64,000 nucleotides of DNA, taken from Fen-1308 sp035319185. Lineage in GTDB: Bacteria; Nitrospirota; Thermodesulfovibrionia; Thermodesulfovibrionales; Dissulfurispiraceae. The notes beneath the pieces are model-generated. The model had not been told where the DNA came from. It worked only from the letters and a program-made list of their open reading frames with translations, and searched no databases. This document shows, piece by piece, positions 34,443 to 42,065 of this stretch. The position numbers and the translations under genes were made by a program. The stretch is from NCBI GenBank assembly GCA_035319185.1, contig DATHDF010000074.1, positions 1-64,000 on the forward strand, written 5' to 3'. The first letter of the stretch is position 1. Every line of letters begins with the position of its first letter.

Positions 34443-34622
34443 ATGAAAATCGAGCTTGAGGGCACACTCCTGACCATGACCCCGGAGAACAACAGGGAAA
34501 AAGAGGAACTCAATCAGTTGTGGACGATCATAATCGGATGCATCAACGAAGGCAAGAAGCTTGTGCCCGTCGGCCAGTATCTGCCGGGCGTGAAAGAAGT
34601 CGCGACATTCAACATCGAGTAG
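34443..34622 (+). CDS. small conserved-looking hypothetical protein
   Basis: 59 residues (MKIELEGTLLTMTPENNREK...GQYLPGVKEVATFNIE) from an ATG with a good TGGAGGA site. The frame is open upstream, but those codons lack a start signal. The amphipathic beta-helix-beta look and regular codon use suggest a real gene. I recall similar small proteins in Geobacter-type genomes but cannot assign a family. No function is proposed. Confidence 0.6.
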   Translation: MKIELEGTLLTMTPENNREKEELNQLWTIIIGCINEGKKLVPVGQYLPGVKEVATFNIE

Positions 34623-34696
34623 CCAGCTTCATACTGCAGGAGGGGCGGGTCTGTCCGCCCTACTGCAGCGTCTCAGCAATTCCTTTACAAACAAGC

Positions 34697-35455
34697 TCAG
34701 GCTGCCGACTGTCTTTCCCAGGCGAGGGCCCTTTCATAATGCCTGAAGAGCCTCTCTCTTTTCTTGAATTCTTTTGAATGGACGACCCTTCTGCCGCCTT
34801 TGATCTCGGTGCCGATAACAGCGTGAAGCATTTCATGGTATACAACAAAGGCTAAAAAATACCTGGGCACATTTCTCCTGTCGAGAACCGGATTTATCCT
34901 TATCAGATCGTTCCCTCGGCTATAGCTGCCAAGAGTACGTTTTCTTACGGCCCCGCGCGGAGAACTATTACCCCATGTAATCACCGATCGCACGGTTCCT
35001 GCGAAATATTCGGCATTGATTTCGTCAAACAATTCCCTGAGATCGTAATAACGGCCCAAAGGCCTGGCAATGATCTTTTGAGGAAGTCGTTTACGCAATG
35101 CTTCCCTGTTGTCCCGAATGAAGCGCCGGAAATTCGGCATCTCACTTTTGCGTTTCCGGAGCGCCGAAACAATCTCGTCAATAACCGCGTCGTCAGCGTG
35201 GAGAAACATCCTGTGTAAGCGGACACACATAAGCTCGTTCGCAATGCGGGCAGAAAGCATGCTTGCCGAGTTATCAGTAAGAATAAGAGAAACCGGCCTG
35301 TCTAAGCTTGCCTCTATGTGGCGCCTGAGCGAGTCTTCAGAGTGTCCGAATAAAAAACTCAGCTGTCTGTCGAGCAACCCCTTTAACATCTCAAATTTAG
35401 GATACCATAATGATCCGGCAAACCTCGCATGTGTCACGTCGGACGGCTTCATCAT
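34697..35455 (-). CDS. SprT-like zinc metallopeptidase domain protein
   Basis: 252 residues. The zinc-binding HExxH-type motif is in VVYHEMLHAVIGTE near 206-219, and a downstream HSKEFKKRERLF supplies the usual third-ligand region. The preceding strand (YYDLRELFDEINAEYFAG) is typical for the SprT-like fold. The N-terminal 100 residues are helical and divergent. Cellular substrate unknown. The annotated ATG has no clear ribosome site and the next in-frame Met (about residue 23) is an alternative. It diverges from cvpA. Confidence 0.78.
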   Translation of the reverse strand: MMKPSDVTHARFAGSLWYPKFEMLKGLLDRQLSFLFGHSEDSLRRHIEASLDRPVSLILTDNSASMLSARIANELMCVRLHRMFLHADDAVIDEIVSALRKRKSEMPNFRRFIRDNREALRKRLPQKIIARPLGRYYDLRELFDEINAEYFAGTVRSVITWGNSSPRGAVRKRTLGSYSRGNDLIRINPVLDRRNVPRYFLAFVVYHEMLHAVIGTEIKGGRRVVHSKEFKKRERLFRHYERALAWERQSAA

Positions 35456-35509
35456 GCATCCGAACTTGCGTTATAATAACTCAATATCTATCGAAAGGAA
35501 CTGTAAGCC

Positions 35510-36037
35510 ATAAATACCCTCGACATCATCATACTGGTAATAATAGGCCTGACTACCGCCTTCGGCATCTGGAAGGGCATGGTCAGCCAGACCTTCAGCA
35601 TAGCTGGCATTGTGGGTGGATATTTCGCTGCAACGCGTTTTTACACTGTGTTCGCAAGACACCTGACGTTCGTTGATCCATCTGTGGCAAAAATACTCAG
35701 CTTCGTCATTATCTTTATCGCGTGCATCCTCTTTACCATGGTTGTAGCATGGATAGTCGGCAAATTCTTCAAACTGCCGGGGCTGGGACTGATCAACAGC
35801 TTTGGAGGCGGAGTGGTCGGATTTTGCAAAGGCTTTTTGATCGTCGCCCTGATTGTCATATTCCTGCTGGCCGTACTGCCACACGACAGCCATTTGCTGA
35901 ACAGCTCCGCCACGCTCCCATTTGTGCTGAAAGGCATAAAAACCATCGACAACACGGTGCCCAGGGACATAAAGGACCAATATCACCGAAAGGTAGACAA
36001 TATAAAATCGAAGGTGTTCAAGGAGAATGACAAGTAG
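35510..36037 (+). CDS. CvpA family membrane protein, probable AUA start
   Basis: About 175 residues with four membrane helices. The expected CvpA N-terminus (xNTLDIIILVIIGLTTAFGIW, then KGMVSQ) is encoded from ATA at 35510, nine bases or so after AAAGGAAC, while the first standard start codon (ATG 35579) falls after helix 1. The family includes colicin V production and biofilm-related proteins of unclear mechanism. The core IVGKFFKLPGLGLINSFGGG, then VVGFCKGF, is diagnostic. It ends four bases before the amidase gene. Confidence 0.83.
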   Translation: MNTLDIIILVIIGLTTAFGIWKGMVSQTFSIAGIVGGYFAATRFYTVFARHLTFVDPSVAKILSFVIIFIACILFTMVVAWIVGKFFKLPGLGLINSFGGGVVGFCKGFLIVALIVIFLLAVLPHDSHLLNSSATLPFVLKGIKTIDNTVPRDIKDQYHRKVDNIKSKVFKENDK

Positions 36038-36040
36038 GCA

Positions 36041-36835
36041 ATGAAGGCAGCACTGATTCAGCCGGATATCTTCTGGGAAGATCAAAAAGCGAATTACGGG
36101 AAGGCCGCCTCTTTTGCAGCTCGAGCCGCCGCAGAGCATTGCGACATCATCGTCTTTCCGGAGATGTTCAATACCGGATTTTCCATGAACCTTGCCGCCG
36201 TTGCGGATGAAGGCCTCGGAGAGACCACCTCGATACTATCTGCAATCGCGGCTGAAAACAGTATCAATCTCATCGCAGGATTTCCCATCAAATCACCGGC
36301 CGAAGACAGGGGACGCAACATGGCCTTCGTTTATGACCGGAAGGGGATGATGGTATCGACTTACACCAAGATGCATCCCTTTTGCCTCTCGGATGAAGAA
36401 AAATATTTTATTGCTGGAGATCACACGGCCGTCTTCGATATCGACTGCGTCCCTTCGAGCGTCTTCATCTGTTACGATCTAAGATTTCCCGAGATATTCA
36501 GGAGCGTAGCAAGAAGGGTTAAGCAGATCTTCGTCATAGCCAACTGGCCCTCAACCAGGGCAGAACATTGGGATGCCCTTCTAAAGGCCCGGGCTATCGA
36601 AAACCAATGTTTTATTATAGGGGTCAACAGGACAGGAACCGACGGAAACGGGATCGCATATTCAGGTGAATCGTGCGTCTTTGATCCAATGGGCAACCCC
36701 ATCTGTAAGGGCGATGAAAATAAAGAATTAGTGGTCTGCGAATTCGACCCTTCGAAGACCGACAAGGTAAGAGCTGAATATCCTTTTCTTGCGGACATGA
36801 GACATTTACATGATAAGGAAGAGTGGATACGATGA
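36041..36835 (+). CDS. nitrilase-superfamily amidohydrolase (omega-amidase-like)
   Basis: 264 residues. The Glu-Lys-Cys triad is visible: Glu in DIIVFPEMFNTGF near 40, Lys in VSTYTKMHPFCL near 109, and Cys in SVFICYDLRFPEIF near 144. The pattern and the phrase IANWPSTRAEHWDALLKARAIENQ resemble omega-amidases (YafV/Nit2), which remove amide from alpha-ketoglutaramate. The exact substrate is an inference. It follows cvpA by three bases and its end overlaps the start of the truncated cupin. Confidence 0.88.
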   Translation: MKAALIQPDIFWEDQKANYGKAASFAARAAAEHCDIIVFPEMFNTGFSMNLAAVADEGLGETTSILSAIAAENSINLIAGFPIKSPAEDRGRNMAFVYDRKGMMVSTYTKMHPFCLSDEEKYFIAGDHTAVFDIDCVPSSVFICYDLRFPEIFRSVARRVKQIFVIANWPSTRAEHWDALLKARAIENQCFIIGVNRTGTDGNGIAYSGESCVFDPMGNPICKGDENKELVVCEFDPSKTDKVRAEYPFLADMRHLHDKEEWIR

Positions 36836-37028
36836 TATCCAGCCGTATATTGCGAAGGACGGCTCCATAATCAGGGAGCTCATGCAGCCCTTCGTACATT
36901 TCAACAGCAATCAAAGCTTAGCAGAGGCGATCATACCTTCGGGAGCCGTTACCCATCTGCACAAGCATCAGATAAGCGAAGAGATCTATCATGTCCTTTC
37001 AGGGAGCGGCCTGATGTCTTGGGAATGA
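36810..37028 (+). pseudogene. truncated cupin-domain protein
   Basis: 72 codons give a normal start of a small cupin: EAIIPSGAVTHLHKHQISEEIYHVLSGSGLM, with the metal-site His-x-His...Glu of cupin motif 1. The frame then stops (TGA) right where the second half, with motif 2, should follow. A +1 shift restores a few plausible residues (EQFDL), after which similarity ends at the toxin-antitoxin promoter. It looks like a gene cut by a rearrangement or insertion. It starts inside the amidase end (26-base overlap). Confidence 0.65.
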
Positions 37029-37044
37029 ACAATTCGATCTGAAC

Positions 37045-37074
37045 TTGCTCATACCATTTAATGTACGCTATAAT
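37045..37074 (+). promoter_or_regulatory. toxin-antitoxin promoter with likely operator repeats
   Basis: TTGCTC at 37045-37050, 18-base spacer, perfect TATAAT at 37069-37074. AATGTAC repeats flank the -10 (37060-37066 and 37073-37079), and the inverse GTACATT overlaps the ribosome site. These are suitable for autoregulation by the antitoxin. Confidence 0.6.
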
Positions 37075-37100
37075 GTACTCAAATCTACCGGAGGTACATT

Positions 37101-37382
37101 ATGCAAAGAATAAAAATAGACCAAGACATTCGTTCCATGTCTGAATTCAGAACTGGTATTGCATCATTTTTAAAACAGGTGCACGACACCAAAAGGCCAT
37201 TGATAATTACTCACCATGGTAAGGGCGCCGCTGTTTTACTTGACGTAGGCGAATATGAAGCAATGCGAGAAAAAATCGAACTCTTGCAAGACATTCAAAC
37301 ATCAATTTCCCAGCTCGAAAATGGTAGGGGCGTAGCCCATAATGATGCAAAAAAGATCGTATTAAAAAGCATAGCCAAATGA
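37101..37382 (+). CDS. Phd/YefM-type antitoxin
   Basis: 93 residues. The N-terminal DNA-binding half (DIRSMSEFRTGIASFLKQVHDT..PLIITHHGKGAAVLLDVGEYEAM) matches the Phd/YefM fold; the C-terminal half is expected to wrap the toxin. ATG follows CCGGAGG. The stop overlaps the toxin ATG by four bases (ATGA). It probably represses its own promoter. The segment is more AT-rich than its neighbours, suggesting acquisition. Confidence 0.9.
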   Translation: MQRIKIDQDIRSMSEFRTGIASFLKQVHDTKRPLIITHHGKGAAVLLDVGEYEAMREKIELLQDIQTSISQLENGRGVAHNDAKKIVLKSIAK

Positions 37383-37672
37383 AAATTATTTGGTCACCGC
37401 TGGCGATAGAAAGAGTAACTGAAATTGCTCAGTACATTGCCCAAGACAATCCCGCGGCGTCACAAAAATGGGTAGAAGCCATCTTTTCAAAAGTGGAACA
37501 GTTGCAATCATCGCCAGCAAGTGGACGCATTGTGCCTGAAGTAAACCGGAAGGAGATTAGAGAAATAATTTTTGGCAATTATCGTATAGTATATCGTACA
37601 GATCCAAAAAACATTTCAATCCTTACAGTACGGCACGGAAAGCAAATACTTCCTGTTGATGAAATCTTATAA
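37379..37672 (+). CDS. RelE/ParE superfamily toxin
   Basis: 97 residues. The family fold is evident: IIWSPLAIERVTEIAQYIAQDNP at the start, SSPASGRIVPEVNRKEIREIIFGNYRIVY in the middle and ISILTVRHGKQILP at the end. Sequence style (Ala-x-x-W...NYRIVYR) is nearer ParE than RelE, so gyrase rather than ribosome may be the target; this is uncertain. It is translationally coupled to the antitoxin. Confidence 0.9.
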   Translation: MKIIWSPLAIERVTEIAQYIAQDNPAASQKWVEAIFSKVEQLQSSPASGRIVPEVNRKEIREIIFGNYRIVYRTDPKNISILTVRHGKQILPVDEIL

Positions 37673-37929
37673 AGGGCCTGGTGCCGAGAACTATCTTATA
37701 TCGATAGCGAAGAGAGAGGAGGTTTATGACAAATGGGCGTAATATCCATTTTGAAGAATTAATGAGCGAACAGGGACATAGGTAAAATTCTCTTCATACA
37801 TCTCCTCATTTTCAATAATTATTATTTTGACCGAAGCGGGAATCTTTTGATATCTGTTTTTTCTTGATACAATGATTTTACTTTATCAAAGAAAATGAGC
37901 CTTCACAATAACCCACGGAGGTATTTTGA

Positions 37930-38421
37930 ATGAAAAAGGCATCATTGTTGGCAGCAGCCTTCCTTCTTCTTTCGGCCATCTGGATTTATGCACAGGATGA
38001 CATCTCAAAGCATGCATCCTGCCATCTCTGCGGAATGGACAGGGCCAAGTTCGCCCACAGCAGGATCCTGATCGAATATGACGACGGCACCACCGCAGGC
38101 ACCTGCAGCATTCACTGCGCCGCGATAGATCTTGCGGTTAACATAGACAAGACGCCCAAGGTTGTCAAGGTAGGAGATTACAACTCCAAGAACCTCATAG
38201 ACGCCGAGACCGCAGTCTGGGTTATCGGAGGGAACAAGCCGGGAGTCATGTCCAAGAGAGCCAAATGGGCCTTTGCTAAGAAAGAGGATGCCGAAGGCTA
38301 TATAAAGGCAAACGGAGGATCCATCGCGACTTTCGATGAAGTGATGAAGGCGGCTTATGAAGACATGTATGCCGACACGAAGATGATCCGGGACAAAAGA
38401 AAGATGATGAAGAATAAGTAG
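37930..38421 (+). CDS. NosL family exported copper-binding protein (first copy)
   Basis: 163 residues with a signal peptide (SLLAAAFLLLSAIWIYA). The NosL motif is CHLCGMDRAKFAHSRILIEYDDG near 31-53, followed by GTCSIHCAAIDLA near 57, giving four cysteines that could bind copper. NosL serves as a copper chaperone for nitrous oxide reductase, but no nosZ is in the window. The C-terminus is rich in Lys and Met. ATG follows ACGGAGG. It stands alone in transcription order, about 2.9 kb before a second NosL. Confidence 0.85.
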   Translation: MKKASLLAAAFLLLSAIWIYAQDDISKHASCHLCGMDRAKFAHSRILIEYDDGTTAGTCSIHCAAIDLAVNIDKTPKVVKVGDYNSKNLIDAETAVWVIGGNKPGVMSKRAKWAFAKKEDAEGYIKANGGSIATFDEVMKAAYEDMYADTKMIRDKRKMMKNK

Positions 38422-38663
38422 AAGCTCCGGCGGCTTCGAATACCTGATCTCACTAGAAAGGAACCGCTTTTTGAATTCGTCAACCTTCCATTCTCCTGGC
38501 GAGCGAAAAGCGGTTTCTTCATTTGCTCTAATGAGTTGCAAGTGGTTTCCCATAGCTGATATATTTACGGTATGACAATTTTAAAAAGTAGCTCTTCCGG
38601 GCCTTTGGCCCATCCTTCCCAGTCCGACTTGAGTGATTTTAATGTAATATTAAGGTCAAAAGC

Positions 38664-39230
38664 ATGAGAGCAGACAAACTTTCTTTTGTCCCGTTCCGAT
38701 ATACGCTTTTATTGAGTCTTGCTGTTATTCTACCCATCATGACTTTTGTCGGTAGAGAAGTCGACTCCAAGGAGCCCACAGAGGGTAATAAAATGACATT
38801 CCCAAATTACCAAGCAACAAGTGATTCTCCGAAATTGACCGATTCCGAGACAGGCATAAAGTTGTCATTCGCAAAACAAGCCGGTCATGCTGTTTTCAAA
38901 TCTTCCGAGACTTGGCCCTTATTCGGTGTCTTCCGGGCCGACCGATCCGCCTTGTCCGAATTCGGAAGCCAAATAGACGCGTATGTGTTTCTGGTAATTA
39001 CACATAAAGAAAGCAACACTATTTACACCGGTCGCATCCTTAACAATAATCTCCCACCCAAAAACGTGACAGATACCCAAGACCAGGGAGGATACGTTGT
39101 TTCTGCAAGTGGTTATTTTAACGTCGACCTCAAGGCGCAGTGCAGAATTCCAGCCCAGCCTGGAAAATACCGGGTAATTGCACTATTAGGAAAGCTTGCC
39201 TCACCTGTCCTTGAATTCGAGGTCGAATAA
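38664..39230 (+). CDS. exported protein of unknown function
   Basis: 188 residues with an N-terminal signal or anchor helix (YTLLLSLAVILPIMTFVG). The rest is predicted beta-rich and soluble, with a single Cys near 164. No family was recognised. It is the first of three exported unknowns on the same strand (38664-40668), each with its own reasonable ribosome site and gaps of 42 and 97 bases, so they may be cotranscribed. No function is proposed. Confidence 0.6.
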   Translation: MRADKLSFVPFRYTLLLSLAVILPIMTFVGREVDSKEPTEGNKMTFPNYQATSDSPKLTDSETGIKLSFAKQAGHAVFKSSETWPLFGVFRADRSALSEFGSQIDAYVFLVITHKESNTIYTGRILNNNLPPKNVTDTQDQGGYVVSASGYFNVDLKAQCRIPAQPGKYRVIALLGKLASPVLEFEVE

Positions 39231-39272
39231 TCCGGAGCTGCAGATGCGGTCTCTCGTAACGGAAGGTTCAAA

Positions 39273-40160
39273 ATGAACGCGAATTTATTGTGTGCGGCGA
39301 TATTGAATGCCTTTTTTCTGCTTGGGACTTCAGCAGTGGCGGCTGCGGGCGATCAGACCCCCCTCGACAAAGTGGAATTGATCCGGCAGGCTCAGAAGCC
39401 GAGGTTCGCCTCTTTGCCGAAGGACGCGCCAAAGCCGGTTTTGTACTTCCTCGAAAACGCGACCGTGCCGAGCTGCGGGCTGCTTGCCTCCGAAAAATCT
39501 TCGATGATTACCCCCATGCTGGAGACAGACCCGGGCGAAAATTTCCCGAATTGCCTGGAAGTCACTGATGGCGCGATGTTTCGTTACCGCGGCGTAGACG
39601 GTTACGTATTCAGGTATCGCCAGCGCGACACGCGCGAGGACGTAAGCACGGTCTACTATTTCGTCCGGAAGACTTCCGACGGGTTACAGCCGATAGACAA
39701 ACTGAATATGGAAACAACACTGAAGAACAAGTCGATAAAATATATAGCGGCCTGGGCTAAATTCAGGCTGATCAGCCTTGAGAATGAAAAGGATTCGCAG
39801 GAGACCTCCATTCAGCATTCGATTATCTCGGACGCAGCTATCGTGAATGTCAGTCGAAATTCGGAAACAGGAAGTTGCCGGACGGTTGCGGATACGGTTT
39901 TCACGGAGAGCGGCATCGACCCGGTCTCGGCCACCTGCAGCGCCATACTGTCGTCCACATCCCTGGTAAGAGGCAAGGCCACATACTTCATCGTGCTGAT
40001 CGGGGATGAGAGCCTCCTGACAAAGGGACAGATATTCTCAGTCCGAGACAACAAAATCCATAGGGCGGCCGACCTTGAGAAAAGACTGTCATCCGATATC
40101 GGAAGCGGTAATATCCTGGAGGTGAAAGAGGCCCTGCGGAAGTATCTCGTGTCGCACTGA
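39273..40160 (+). CDS. exported protein of unknown function
   Basis: 295 residues with a signal peptide (LLCAAILNAFFLLGTSAVAAA, cleavage near 25). The mature part has a predicted beta-rich N-terminal half and four cysteines (near 71, 94, 202 and 220) that could pair in the periplasm. ATG follows GGAAGG. I do not recognise the family. Confidence 0.6.
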   Translation: MNANLLCAAILNAFFLLGTSAVAAAGDQTPLDKVELIRQAQKPRFASLPKDAPKPVLYFLENATVPSCGLLASEKSSMITPMLETDPGENFPNCLEVTDGAMFRYRGVDGYVFRYRQRDTREDVSTVYYFVRKTSDGLQPIDKLNMETTLKNKSIKYIAAWAKFRLISLENEKDSQETSIQHSIISDAAIVNVSRNSETGSCRTVADTVFTESGIDPVSATCSAILSSTSLVRGKATYFIVLIGDESLLTKGQIFSVRDNKIHRAADLEKRLSSDIGSGNILEVKEALRKYLVSH

Positions 40161-40257
40161 CATGACATGCGTGGGGTGCGACATCATTGATACTCTTGCA
40201 AACTTAAGGCATGGGAAATACAATAACAACTGATTCCGGGAAGGAAGCTAGTCAGAC

Positions 40258-40668
40258 ATGTATAAAGCGATTCTAAAGTCGGCAATATTGGTTTGCTTCA
40301 CCCTTTCATTTATTTTGACTGCCGGGTGCAATTTCGATACAAAACGACAGCTTGATCAGCGATTTCCTGTAACCCTGATAATTAAGAACGATACGGCAGG
40401 AACCGTAATTGTCGACAATATACTCAGCATTCCCCAGGCGGAGAATACCCTCGTCCTGAAAGGCGGTCCGATAACACCGGCCGGCTCAATAACCTACCGG
40501 ATCTCGGAAGCCGACTGCAGAGTCATTCTCGCCGGCGCGTTTGTTCTGCACGGTACCTGCGATGGCAGGAAGAACTGGGAAGTCTCGGGCGTAAAGCTCC
40601 CTAGGAAGGAGGTTCACGATGCCCAACGTTGGGACGTGACCGCCTCGATTTTAACCTGTGCCCCCTGA
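40258..40668 (+). CDS. putative lipoprotein of unknown function
   Basis: 136 residues. A lipoprotein signal with lipobox ILTAGC (Cys near 22) is clear. The mature part is small and beta-rich with three further cysteines (near 84, 101 and 134). ATG is preceded by GGAAGGAAG at a long distance. It is third in the run of exported unknowns. Family not recognised. Confidence 0.58.
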   Translation: MYKAILKSAILVCFTLSFILTAGCNFDTKRQLDQRFPVTLIIKNDTAGTVIVDNILSIPQAENTLVLKGGPITPAGSITYRISEADCRVILAGAFVLHGTCDGRKNWEVSGVKLPRKEVHDAQRWDVTASILTCAP

Positions 40669-40783
40669 AACCAGGGTCTCATAATTGAAATGGCGAATTC
40701 ACAGCCCTAAGTCGAAAGTATTCCTACACGAAATTCAGTCTTTGTCTGATACGCACTGACGCAGTATCGATGTTAAATTGTAA

Positions 40784-40796
40784 GCAATCAGATTGC
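40784..40796. promoter_or_regulatory. palindrome, possible Fur-family operator
   Basis: GCAATCAGATTGC is a perfect 6-1-6 inverted repeat lying 25 bases before the preferred ATG of the Fur-type gene. It may be its autoregulatory site. Its presence argues against the earlier in-frame start at 40770. Confidence 0.4.
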
Positions 40797-40820
40797 AAAT
40801 GGAAACCATTATCACTTACA

Positions 40821-41279
40821 ATGGACACCGAAGAACGGAATAAGACCAGGCTGGACAGGCATTTCAAGAAATTCGGTCACAAGATGACAAAGGGCCGCGA
40901 ACTCACTTTACAGATTCTCGCCCAGACCGACGAACACCTGAGCGCGGAGGATGTCTATTTAAGGGTCCATGCCATAAACAATTCTATCGGCTTGACCTCG
41001 ATATACAGGACTCTAGAAATCCTTGTGAATATGGGCGTAGTCTCCAAGTTCGATTTCGGGGACGGCAGGTCAAGGTATGAGATGGTGGAAGGATACAAGA
41101 ACAGCAAACATCATCACCATCTTATATGTACTTCATGCGGCAGAATCATCGACTATTCGGATTTTCTCAAAGAGGAAAAGGCCTTTTTCAAGATGATAGA
41201 AGGGCCTTTGTCGAAGAAACACAACTTCAGGATCACAAATCATCTGGTCCAGTTTTATGGATTGTGCGACAGATGTTAA
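40821..41279 (+). CDS. Fur family transcriptional regulator
   Basis: 152 residues from the ATG at 40821; an earlier ATG (40770) would include an operator-like palindrome and a non-conserved N-terminus. Fur features: winged helix KMTKGRELTLQILAQTDEHLSAEDVY with recognition helix GLTSIYRTLEILVNMG, then the metal region HHHHLICTSCGRIIDYS and the C-terminal LCDRC zinc pair. It could sense iron, zinc, manganese, peroxide or other metals. It heads the NosL-ABC-efflux gene run (14-base gap to NosL), suggesting it controls that run. Confidence 0.9.
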   Translation: MDTEERNKTRLDRHFKKFGHKMTKGRELTLQILAQTDEHLSAEDVYLRVHAINNSIGLTSIYRTLEILVNMGVVSKFDFGDGRSRYEMVEGYKNSKHHHHLICTSCGRIIDYSDFLKEEKAFFKMIEGPLSKKHNFRITNHLVQFYGLCDRC

Positions 41280-41292
41280 GCATGGAGGTAAA

Positions 41293-41766
41293 GTGAGACG
41301 GATAGCCATATTCATGGTCCTTTTCGTATTTCTGGCTGTTGCTGCACAAGCCGGGGATAAGAAGCCGGTTAAGCCTGCCAAATCGGACAAATGCCCTGTC
41401 TGCGGCATGTTCGTGGCGAAGTACCCCGATTTTCTCGCCCAGATAATATTCAAAGACGGGACCTATACCGTATTCGATGGAACCAAGGACATGTTCAAGT
41501 TTTATCTCAACCCCGCCAAGTTCGCACCCGGAAGGAAGGCGACCGACATAGCTGCCGTTTACGTAACCGACTATTACAGTCTGAAGCCGATAGAAGGCCT
41601 GAGTGCCCTCTATGTAGCGGGAAGCGATGTCTTCGGTCCGATGGGCAGGGAGCTCATACCCTTTGAAAAGCTCTCAGATGCCGAGGAGTTCAGGAAGGAC
41701 CACAAGGGCACGTCAACCCTCAAATTCAGGGATATTACGCAAATCGTACTGAAGGGTCTCGATTGA
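41293..41766 (+). CDS. NosL family exported copper-binding protein (second copy)
   Basis: 157 residues from GTG at 41293, preceded by GGAGGTAAA. Signal peptide IAIFMVLFVFLAVAAQA, then KCPVCGMFVAKYPDFLAQIIFKDG with the CxxCGM copper motif, and FDGTKDMFKFYLNP, typical of NosL. Unlike the first copy, it lacks the second Cys pair. Its stop overlaps the next gene by one base (TGATG). It is part of a tightly packed operon with an ABC transporter. Confidence 0.9.
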   Translation: MRRIAIFMVLFVFLAVAAQAGDKKPVKPAKSDKCPVCGMFVAKYPDFLAQIIFKDGTYTVFDGTKDMFKFYLNPAKFAPGRKATDIAAVYVTDYYSLKPIEGLSALYVAGSDVFGPMGRELIPFEKLSDAEEFRKDHKGTSTLKFRDITQIVLKGLD

Positions 41767-42065
41767 TGTCTGCCAGGAAATCGGACATCTTTATTCTCTT
41801 CATTGCCCTGAATCTTTCGGCCTTCCTCTTCTTTTTTCTGGATGCCCTCTCGATGCAGGCAGATACGCAAAAAAAGCTGTCTGAAGAACGAGCGATGATC
41901 GAAAAGCTCGGCCTGACGGACCTCTGTCTCTTTACGGATGCGAGGTATATGAGGCACCCCTCGATGGCGGACCTTAATACACCTTTTCAGGATCATCCTA
42001 CCTCTATCGAGCACTTTCCGTCAGGCACGCTGGCTGAACCTCCGCGCCATCTCAGGTTAAGATGA
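41766..42065 (+). CDS. small single-pass membrane protein of unknown function
   Basis: 99 residues. One membrane helix (IFILFIALNLSAFLFFFLDAL) is followed by a polar domain predicted to face the periplasm, with a single Cys near 54 and several His (MRHPSMADLNTPFQDHPTSIEHF). The ATG overlaps the NosL stop and its own stop overlaps the permease ATG by four bases, so it is translated as part of the operon. Family not recognised; His, Met and Cys content would fit metal handling, which is a guess. Confidence 0.7.
   Translation: MSARKSDIFILFIALNLSAFLFFFLDALSMQADTQKKLSEERAMIEKLGLTDLCLFTDARYMRHPSMADLNTPFQDHPTSIEHFPSGTLAEPPRHLRLR

Noticed and set aside
38462..38515. Inverted repeat AACCGCTTTT/AAAAGCGGTT after the first NosL gene
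   Set aside because: Loop of over 30 bases and weak T run; possible terminator but too uncertain to list as a feature.
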